Below are positions 27,292 to 37,800 of a stretch of DNA of 64,000 nucleotides, in pieces. Every line of letters begins with the position of its first letter. The stretch's first letter is position 1. This stretch comes from Balanoglossus misakiensis (Eukaryota; Hemichordata). The notes beneath the pieces are model-generated. The model was not told the origin of the DNA. It saw nothing but the letters and a program-made list of their open reading frames with translations, and searched no databases. A program made the position numbers and the translations under genes. The stretch covers positions 7,068,001-7,132,000 of the forward strand of contig CM082587.2 in assembly GCA_040954595.2 (NCBI GenBank). Direction: 5' to 3'.

Positions 27292-28091
27292 GGCTGCATT
27301 CACAAACACCTCTGGAGGGGGGGGGGGGGAGAATTCAATTTTTTTTACCGTTAATTTTCACATGCCCCCCCTCGACAACCCGAAATATTTTCAAATCCCC
27401 CCCTTCCGAGCTGCCAAAATTTTGAAATCCCCCCCCTATTTTCTTTCATAGAGCAAAACACATCACCTATCTATCCTGTAAAAAAGAAAAACAGCGCTCC
27501 AATGAAAAGAATTTGAAACTGATGTTTCCCCCTCATCAGCGGGTATTAAAACTGAACATTGTTTGTAATTTTTTAAGTATTTTGCATTTGTGTTGGGAGA
27601 CATTGTAAACCGAGAATTGAAGGGGTGGGTTTGGGAGGGGGTGTCCCTCTCCCACGTAAGAAAATTTTATAAAAAACAGAGCTCAAAGCTGCATTTTAAT
27701 GAACCCGGCAAAAGCAAATTAACTCAACTACCGGTATGTTGGGGATGACAAATTTAACCGTCACCGCTCAAAGTTATCATGGGGTGGGAGCAAGTCCCCT
27801 GACCTGGGACACTAGATAAACCAGTCAGTGATTGAATGGTGTTGATGAATGGAGGGGGTGGGTGTGGGAGGGGGTGTCCCCCTCCCACATTAGAAAATTT
27901 TGTAAAATAAAGGGCGCGAAACTGCATTTTTGTGGACTCAAAATAAATATTTAGTCGTCAAAGTTTTCAAGTCCCCCCCCTTTCAGTCCCTAAATTATTT
28001 CAAATCCCCCCCCTTACATACCCTCAATTTTTTCAAATCCCCCCCCTCAATTCTCCTGCCCCCCCCTCCAGAGGTGTTTGTGAATGCAGCC
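27292..28091. mobile_element. 800-bp Harbinger-like MITE with TTA target duplication
   Basis: Ends are inverted repeats: GGCTGCATTCACAAACACCT at the left and its complement at the right, extending about 30 bp into a G run / C run. The element is flanked on both sides by TTA (27289-27291 and 28092-28094), the target duplication typical of PIF/Harbinger elements. There is no open frame, so it is non-autonomous. Inside, a block around 27,600-27,710 is repeated about 230 bp later (GGGAGGGGGTGTCCC...CCCAC...AGAAAATTTT). A motif of the type TTTCAAATCCCCCCC recurs about five times in one orientation. The family assignment rests on the TIR and TSD only. Confidence 0.8.
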
Positions 28092-28094
28092 TTA

Positions 28095-28835
28095 GCAGTG
28101 AAAGACACTAGGGTAAGCATGTTTATAACTGATACAATGAAGGGTATATGACATTCTCTGCACTTGGTGGTCCAAAACCATCTTGGACCTGAAATGTTTT
28201 CTAGTTCATGAGTGACACATTCAGGGCCTGCAATGAGGTAATACAATAGTAACTAACATACTGTAGATGTTGGAAAAGAGAGTATTACATGATCAAAATA
28301 TCTTGAAAACTCAGAAAACAAAATCACACTACTGCAGTGGGTCATGCTTCATGTGTACTGAGACTACACAATCATAACATGAACTTCCTTTCTACATAAT
28401 ACACAAGACATCTTGGACTTTAGCCCCGCTTGTGAGATTCAGAAAAAAAAAGTGTAAATCACAGGAAAAAATAAATCTGCCAACTAGATGTCAGAATCAC
28501 ACATCTTGTAAATGTAATTCACTACTCTGTGGTGAGTATGATTGATACGGACTAGGTCAGTTAGAGTCATATCCACAACAGATGTGGAGTTGGTGAATGC
28601 AAGGCCCACCATCGGACATGTAGTGGTACCCACACCACAGTCTGATCCAGTCCAATCTGATTAAAATCAGATGTAGGGAACGGCGACTTGGTTTTTTTAG
28701 TGTGAGGCGACAACATAAAAAAACCAAGTCGCCGTTCCCTACATCTGATTTTAATCAGATTGGATCCAGTCCTTCCACCACATCTACACTCCACACGCAC
28801 GTCAGTCGTCCGACGTCAACCCATCCTTGGGCGTC
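28095..28835 (-). other. EVI5: probable EVI5 3' untranslated region
   Basis: Downstream of the EVI5 stop codon on the minus strand. No coding frame. It carries the hairpin element at 28,652-28,763. I could not pick a convincing minus-strand AATAAA within it, so the true transcript end is unknown. Confidence 0.4.
28652..28763. mobile_element. snap-back element with perfect 48-bp arms
   Basis: Arms 28,652-28,699 and 28,716-28,763 are perfect reverse complements: CCAATCTGATTAAAATCAGA, then TGTAGGGAACGGCGACTTGG and a T run. They are separated by a 16-nt loop. The direct repeat ATCCAGT, extendable to about 9-10 bp depending on where the ends are drawn, flanks it at 28,645-28,651 and 28,764-28,770 and looks like a target duplication. 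It lies 73 bp beyond the EVI5 stop codon, so EVI5 mRNA should fold into a long RNA duplex here. Confidence 0.85.
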
Positions 28836-31800
28836 TCACTCCACAGGCACGGAGTCCCCGGACGCCGTGCCGTTATCGTTGACCTCGGCGTCGCCCATGA
28901 TGTCGTGCAGCCCAGCGTACAGCCTGTGACTGTCGCCGCTCGACTCCAACTGCAACACGTCGATGCCCGCCACGTCGCTCAGGTCGTCATCGTCGTCTTC
29001 ATCCTCGTCTTCGTAGGCTGCCATGGTAACAACATCGTTCAGTACATGGACGGGAGAACCGGTACCTTTCCCTTTCACTTTGGCTTTGATTCGAAGCTGC
29101 ATCACCTGTTTGGGGGAGGGGGGGGGGGGAAGAGAGTACATTTTGAGTAATGGGGTAATACAATTTATCCAGACGATGATATTGTGCCTCTATTAAAATA
29201 TCTGTTCCCAAAGAATTACTGCATTCAGTGTTTCATTGCATTTCATTTCATTTGCCACTGCACTATCCTGACATATACCCATTGGATACAGTGTCAATCC
29301 AAGGCCTACTTTGATTTCTTAGGAAGACCATTCACATACAACTCCTTACCTCTGCTTGTAGCTCTGCTATTCTGTACTGCAGACATTGGATGGTTTGTTC
29401 AGACTCCGAGTTGCTCAGTTGACCCTTGGTCAGCATTTCCTCCTTCTGAAATCAACGTGTGCACGTAAAATTTCTTTAAAAACCAAGTACAAACAATGAC
29501 AACAACAGAAATAATTATTGCCCTTCTCATGAAATATTCATTTCTATACTTATAAAACAATGCATGACTGAATTTTGATCTTTATAAACCGATTTCTATT
29601 GAAATTGTTTGTGAGTTGTTGAAACAACATAAAATAGTAACTGATAAAGTTGCTGTGTCTTTTTTCATCACGTTCCCTGAATACTCTTCTGTGGAGGTCA
29701 AAGGTCAAATTGAATGTTGATGATGATTAGAGTCAAGATGGGTGAATTGATGCAAAACACTGTGCTTTATTATACTTAATATAGTACGTCATGCTAGTGC
29801 TGTTGTTTTTAATACTGTGGTGAATCGAAATCCCTGAACAGAATGGGAAATGTAGCCAGCTCCTGACCTGTATTTCTATTTCGGCTTTGACCTGATGCAG
29901 TTCAATCAAGTTAACGCTGGTCTCCGCCTCCCGCAACCTAGCCGTGACTAGATCTTCTTGGCACTGTTTGCGTGAAATGAAATCATGACATTGATGGATA
30001 AGGCCGGGTGAAATGAAAACTGCGTGAGATAGATCATTGTACCCTACAGGAGTATGGAACTTTGGTTTGGCCCTGTAGTTTTTTAAGCTGTAAGAATGGA
30101 CGTTTTCATTTGTACATAGGGGTGATAGCATGTCTAACTTTATAGAAGTAGAGCTACATGTACAACCATTACTGTTTCAGGACAGGATTTCATTTACATG
30201 ATTAAATGCATGATGTTAATAGCCTATTAGAGTTTCAAGAAAACAATGAAACTGCTGTCTAAGTGTTGGAAAATGGAAAAAAGGTGCACATTGTAGCCAG
30301 ATACAGGCCATCATGTGTATAAATATATATATGTGTTATACAGCTTAAAAATGTGACAAAGTTTATGCCAATTTCCTGATTATAAAAAAACATGCCGATG
30401 TTAGTTTTAAACACATTCAACTCTAGCGGCAAGCACATCTATTTTCAAAGATATCTCCAGTACAACAGACAGGGAGTATATTTCTGCTGCCCATGATGCA
30501 TCTGGTACCCACACAAATCTTCAAAATGATATCTTTTTTTGATGTCATTGAAGAATTTAACTGTGGGATATGCTCTGACCTTAGCTTCCAAGTTGGCCAG
30601 TCTCTTGTTGGCTTCATTCATCTTGCGTTGTAGGTCTTGTTCTCTGGCTACGGCAGCTTCTAAGTCTGCTTTCAGGTGAATTCTCTCCTCTTCACTCCGT
30701 CTCAGTTGATTACTACTCACCTGCGTCTGGGCAAATACGCGTCATACATTGTCAATTTAGTGAACTTTCACTTGATTACAAATCTTTTATGAAAAGTCAG
30801 ACCAAGTCAGGTGGCACATACAGGGTATTGTAGGGCTCTTCTATGTGAGTCACACACCCCTCCACCCCCATCCCCGACTGGCTCTTCTATGGGAGTCACC
30901 CCACCCCCCTCCACCCCCATCCCCGACTGGCTCTTCTATGGGAGTCACCCCACCCCACCCCATCCCCGACCGGCTCTTCTATGGGAGTCACCCCACCCCC
31001 CTCCCCGACTGGCTCTTCTATGTGAGTCACCCCCCCCCCCCTCCACACCCATGACTGTGGAATAGACAGATTGCACACATTGCTAGGCCAACTCACCAAT
31101 GTTTCCAACTGCATGACTCTCTGCTTAGTTTCCTTCAGTGCAGCGTAAGACTCCGCCTCTCTCAGTTTCAGTGTCATCAACTCGTCTTGTAAAGCGCGCG
31201 ACTCGACATTGTTTTTCTTGTGGCCTTCATTCCTTCTGGATATCGTCCGCTGTAAATGTCTCTGCACGGAGAAATCCATACAAACATTTCAACTCTCTCA
31301 AACTGAAATGTCTGACTTTTGTTTTCATTTGGGAACAAATACAGTAAACCTTGTCTAATCTGGACACCTGACTATACCGAAAAACATTTTCCAGTCCCTT
31401 TTCCATAGAACCATATGTTATCATATCAAACATTTCTTGCATCGTTCACATTTACTGTGCACGAGTAGAGCATAATACTGACACAGAGGGCGCACTCTAC
31501 CAGCTCAATCCCTACACTCCAAGAAATAGTCTGTGAGATTATTTGTAGCGAGATTCTTCCAAGAACTTGAGACAATCGACAAAGCAATGCTTACATGCCA
31601 GTGTTCCTCAAGTTCGGAGACTTTTTGCCTGAGTTCTTTAAGTGCAAGGTTTGCTTCAGCTTCTCTGAGTTTGGTGGCTATCAATTCTTCCTGCAGTGAA
31701 GCCACATTGTTTGAGGGTTCCTCCACGATCTCTTTGTTTTTCTGAAATTTAAAAAAAAACAGAAACAAAAAAATTACTTCTCTGCATGTAATGTCCAAAA

Positions 31801-34800
31801 CACTGTGAATTCATAAGTAATTTCACTGGATATGCTTTGAAAAAAAATCTCAATGTGATCTGTGATAAATTTCAAAGTTAGCTCCCAATATACAGATACG
31901 GTGATGTTCTGTATAGTCTATGATTCCCCCTCCTGAAGCTGTTCTGGTGAAAATGTTCTCTTACTCCCACATGATTAACAGTAATTCTGTCTAGAAAAAA
32001 TATATGAGATTATTTCATAAAGCACAGCAGTCTCATCTTGCCGTGTCCTAAAAAATACCAACCTGTTCCAGTTCTTGTACTTTATCTCTTAAATCTCTGA
32101 GGGTAACCCTTGTTTCAGCCTCCCGTAATTTCACTGCAATCAATTCTTCTTGTAACGCCTGAATGACGGAATCTGCCTCATCCTGGGCTGCCTTGCTCAT
32201 TGCGTTCTTGGGCTGAAAAAAAAAAATAATTTTTAAAATTTTAAACAGTCATTCTTTAACAGCCATCTTTCCTTTCGATTTTGTCACTTACACCCAGAAA
32301 CGCTTTTACTCTGTTGCATTAAAATAACAAAATGTGACAAAGTTGGCACAAGTTTTACATGCTCACTACAAGGACTGAATAACTTTTAGACAATAGTCAT
32401 AAATATAGGTTGGAAACTCTTACTACAGTGAGTTGTCCACCTTTTTACCCACAATGCAATTATCATGTGATTTGACCCCCTAGCACAAAGTCAAAACCCA
32501 TTTAAGGTAACAAGAATTTAGGATAGATCACGTCATTACACACACAATGACAAGACCAGTCCATTACCCATGCACAAGGACATGTACTGGACTGGACAAA
32601 GGGGCAATGGATTCTTGTTCCTTTGTGTGGCAGTGTAGTGCAATACAGCCCCACTCCCCAATTGTGGCTGCCAAATCCTTAAACATGGCAAAAATCGGCC
32701 ATCTTGAAATTGTGTCGACCATGTGAGATTTTTATCACCCACCTAGGTAGCCAAAAAACCTATTTAAGGTCGGGAGAATTGGGCAAAAGACCTCACCTTT
32801 TCCGTCAGTGATGCAATGATTTCCTGCGCTGCCTGCAGCTTCTGATTGGCCTGCGCTCCGTGCTGCCGCAGATTCGACAACTGTTTCTTGATGCCCACTT
32901 TCTCTTCCTCGTCCTGCGCCTTGGTGACCTGGCCCTGGATCAGTCTGTCGGCCAGGGCGGCGCTCTCCTTCTCCAGCACGTCAATTCTCTGTCTCAGCAA
33001 CCGATTCTCTGTCCTGAGTCTCTGTGAATGGATGAATGAATGAATGAATGAATGAATGAATGAATGAATGAATGGATGGGTGGATGGATGGTGAATGATT
33101 GGATGGATGGATGAATGAATGGATGAATGGATGAATGAATGAATGGATGAATGAATGAATGAATGAATGAATGAACGAACGAACGAACGAACGAACGAAC
33201 GAACGGACGGATGGACGAATGAATGAAAGTCAGTGGTTGAATGAATGAATGAAAGTCAGTGGTTGAATGAATGAATGAATGAAAGTCAATGGTTGAATGA
33301 ATGAATGAATGAACGCGCATTTTGGCAGCAAACACTGCAGCACTGACAATAGATCACTTTTATTCTTTGAGAAAGGTGAATGACAATTAGTGTAATGCAC
33401 AAAAAACTTGTAAAATCCACTCACCCTCATCTCAATCTGTTCTTCTGTTTCCTTTGTTCTTATTGCAAGGTATTCTTTTTCTAATCTAAAGTACAAAACA
33501 TCACAAAATGATTGAGTCACTGAAATACTCCACAAAATACATAACTATTTCTTGACATGTGCTCAGTGAGTGACGCATTTGATGAGCTGTTCTGTGAATA
33601 ACCCTGTAATATTGTGCACACCTATGTAGCTGTAGTTTCTACATGTAATTCTATTAACGATTACCTGAAACATACCTTTTCATTTTCTTGGCGTTGACTT
33701 TCGTTTGAAAGGCTAGGTTGATCAGGTGATCTTTGTCTTGGTTATACTTGTTTGGTATCTCTCTCTGGAAAAACTGGCGACGGGAAAAAGAGACGAGAAT
33801 GTTATAAGCAAAATAGCACAATGACATGACAATGGCCACTGCAAAAATAGAATTTAAACATCTATTTTTTTCAGACACTTCCCATGTTTATTGATCAAGT
33901 TTAACAAATACATTACACTGAGATATTAAAACAATTCACAAAATTACTCTTTATAAATACAATTTGACAGGAATACACATATTTCTATTTTCCTCTATCT
34001 ACATGGTTTTGTTTTGTTTTGATTTCACGGTTTCACTTTATTTATTTATTTATTTATTTTTTATTTGAATCAGGTTCCAGGCCCATAGAGGTATAAAGAA
34101 GCTAAAATTTATATACTGGTACACACATTAGTATAAAATATTTCTCCAGTGCCTGCACTGGAATTGAGTGGACAAATACATGTATACAGTTGTAGACACT
34201 CTTAATGTAAAAAAAAATATTCATATCTTTGAATTCTCTTAACAAAATTGAAAAAACACACTTGTGATATAACTCGGCAAATGGCACTACACCACATACA
34301 ACAAACAGAGCTCTTACACTACAATGTCTAGACAATTGTAAAAAATGCCCAATACCAGACATTGATTGTGCAGTTTTCTGAAACTTGCCATTTTAAAACA
34401 AAAACTATACACAGACAACCTGCAACTGGAAGATAACCAAACCATCATAGCCACTTGTTGAACAGAAGACTTTGTCAATCACAAATATTATCTTTGGTTC
34501 CACAAAAAAATGAAGAGTCAAATCTCTAGAACATGATTGACAGTACTGGGTTTCTTCAGAGCCAATTCTAATTGTGCCCAGAAGAGCTTTCTGGCCGAGT
34601 CGTTGTCTTCCTTGGGCCACTTCAAGTAGGATTTCCTCAAGAACAGTTTTCGCAGCATCCTGGGAGTTTCCTTATCCGGCATCGGTTCCAGCAGCAGCAA
34701 GACCACGACGTCCTTCCGGTCTTCGAACAGCCGGTGGTGGGCCATCTGCATCTCAAAGTGACACCACTCGCTCTTGACGAAGTTGGGGCTCAGCACCAGC

Positions 34801-37800
34801 ACGGTCTTCCGGCTGTTCTCGATGCTGTCCAGGATGTTGTCGATGATGGTCTTGCCCGGGATGAAGTCCTTGTAGTGCACGCACACCTTGAACTTGGTGT
34901 CGCAACGACTCTCCAGGTGGGGGACCAGCGTGTGCTGCACCCAGCCCTCGTCGCCGGTGTTGTAGGAGATGAAGGCGTCGAAGTCCTTCTCCTGATCGGG
35001 GATGCGCTCGTAGCCCTTCACTTTGCAGCGGATCAGGAAGACGGCGTAGCGGATGTGCCAGCGGTAGTAGGCGGCGGTCAGCGCGGCCGCTGCGGCGACG
35101 ACGGCGAAACAGCCGAGGCCGACGCCCAGATACAGGCCGGTGAGAGACTGGCACATCAGGTCGCGGGGATCAAAGTCGGCCAGCATGAGAACTCTGTAGG
35201 GGCTCGAGGCGGCCGAGCAGGTGTACGCGTGATAGTTGGGCAGATCCACGACGTCGTCCCGCACCAGCCAGTTTCTGAACCACGTCAGGTCGCAGTCGCA
35301 CTCGAAAGAGTTCGTCTGCAACTGCAGCTTCTGCAGAGACGGCAGATACTCTCTGGAGATGGTGCTCTGCCCGACGGCCGACAATTTGTTGTCTGCAAGC
35401 AGCAAAGTCCGCAAGCTCGGGAGATGCCACGGGTGCCCCCGAATCTCCTTGATATCGTTTCCACTCAGGTCGAGATACGACAGGTGTACCAGCCCTGCTA
35501 GAGCGTCTTGATCTAAGATATCGATTCTGTTATTTGGCAGTTTCAAGTGTGTCAGCTGTGGCACCGTTCCGAACATCTCTCGATCCAGAACCATCTTGCT
35601 TCCCGATATGTGCAGGTCTCTAAGATTAGGTAAATACAGCCTGTTTTCCTTCCAGCTCTGCACCACGTCAAAAATTTGCGGGTTAAAAAGACGGAAGACT
35701 TCGAGGGACTTCACACCTGCCAGCAGACGCAGATCAGCTCCGTAATCACTCAGTTCCAAATATTTCAAGCCGTGAATGTTGGCAAGGGACATGTTCACAC
35801 CAAACTGGCCTTCAATGAACTGGTTATTTGACAGAACCAGCTTCTCCAATGTCGGCAGAGTCGACAGAGCAGATGCTATATAGTGAAGGTCTTGGAAGCG
35901 GTTGTCGGAGAGGTAAAGATGTTTCAACTGAGGCAGATCGTAGAACGCGGGAACGGTCGGATCTGCCACAAGCGTGTTGCTGAGATTCAGAGTTGTCAAG
36001 TACGGCAAGCTCCTGAACGAATCTGACGGAATCAACGGCTGAAGTTCGTTACTGGCTAAGCGCAATTCCGACAACCGACAGGTGCTACACTTCAGGGCGT
36101 CCAGATTCGGGATCGACGTCAGCGCGTTCCATCTGAGATCGAGCACCCGGAGTTTCTCCAGACCCCCAAATGCATTACTGTCCACCAGGGCGTTTATCAG
36201 TCGGTTGCTTCTCAGCTCCAGTGTTTCCAAACGCCTGAAACGAGCAAAGGTGTTGTTCTTGATTCCGATGATGCCCAGGTGTAGCAGGCGCAGAGTGCGT
36301 ACGTTCTCAATTCTGTCATTCCAGCCCTGAAAGTCTTCCGGAGTGAGAACTCTGCCAACAAGGCCCTGTGCCCAGCCAACGTACAGAATGTCACATATAG
36401 CGGGAAATGCCAACAGATTTTTCAACGACTTCTGATCCAGACCCACATGTTGATGGTACTGGAAATACTTTGTTTTCACGTTGGCAAATGTCCTATTTGT
36501 GATTGTCAGACCGACGCAAAAAATGCCTATGGGACTGTTAGACCTGCATCCGTTCATGGAAAAAACCTTCAGCATGGATTTGTTGTTGAAGTTTTCGTCG
36601 AAATAAATGTCCTCTTCGAAACTGCCACCTAAATATAATCTGTCCAGGCTCGGAAAGGACAGTGCCTCAGCTGGAATTGCCTTCAGTCTCGTTGGTGATA
36701 GAAACAAATGTTTAAGGTTGATCAGGTTGCGAAATATCCCGGCAGGCAAGTGCTCAACCAAAGCATACGACAGGTTCAACACCCGCAGGTGGACTAGGTC
36801 ATCAAAAGTGTCTTCCTCGATGCTAGTGAAACAGTTACTAGCAAGAAGCAGTTCCTCAAGGCTCTCCAGTTGTTCAAACAAGTTCCTCTTCAGCACGCTG
36901 TTGCCCAGCCCCGCGTACGTCAGATCCAGTCTGGTCAAACCGGCCAGACCGCTCAGCATTTGCGGCAGCAGTACGAAGCCGTACCCGTCTTTGCAGTCCG
37001 TCCCAGACTCCACGAACTTGGTGTTCTTTCTCAGGGACAGCGTCTTCAGGCGCGGCTGGCCCAGAAAGGCGTGGTCCTCGATGGAGGCGATCGGGTTGTC
37101 CTCCAGCGCCAGCTCTGCCAGCCGGTCGAGCCGCCCGAAGGTGCTGTTGGTGATGTTCGACAGGCCGCCCCTGATGATGTGCAGGTGAGTCAGGGTGCCG
37201 GGCAGCGAGTCCACGAAAGCCTGGTCCACCCTGGCTCCCCTGTAGCGCACGTGGGTGTTGTTGAACACCTTCCATGGCGGAATGCCGCCGGAAATATGCG
37301 TAATCTGGATTAAAACAAGGCAAGCGATGAAGTAGTCCGGGATGCTGCTGAAGCTGTGCATATTCAGCTCCTTAAGGCAGACTGTTTCACCTGCTCAATC
37401 CTGAAGGTGGAAGTGATCTCTGTGGATCTGAATGCACGACCACAATGTTTAGTTTTGCGTACAATACTTCCTCCTCAATAGCATTCTATACACAGTCTGC
37501 AAGAACACTTCTATAAATAGACACAATCAGCACACGTTCTGGGTTTTCCCGTCTCATCAGCTGTTGTTAGGTACACAAAAGAGAATCCAGGCTACATTTG
37601 CATGCACACACAGATTCATTTGTACAGTATCCCTTATCATCCGGACATGTGCGTTAAAAAAATCTTTGGCTTCTTTCCAAGTCTGTGAGTTCTGCAGGAT
37701 AAACTCCAGGAAGTACTCTCTGGTGGAGTACATGTACCTATCAAAACTAACACTTTACAGCTAATGCAATGAGAGGTTGGAAAAAAACTGGTCACAAGTC

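Noticed and set aside
30811-31065. Proline-rich open frames on the plus strand
   Set aside because: They come from the C-rich minisatellite in EVI5 intron 13.
32994-33335. HSFIH/HPFIH-repeat open frame
   Set aside because: It is the translation of a TGAA/GGAT satellite inside EVI5 intron 9.
34572-35501. 309-codon plus-strand open frame
   Set aside because: It is antisense to the GC-rich TIR end of the Toll-like receptor. The minus-strand frame has clear domain structure, and the plus-strand peptide (Val/Gln/Leu-rich) has none.
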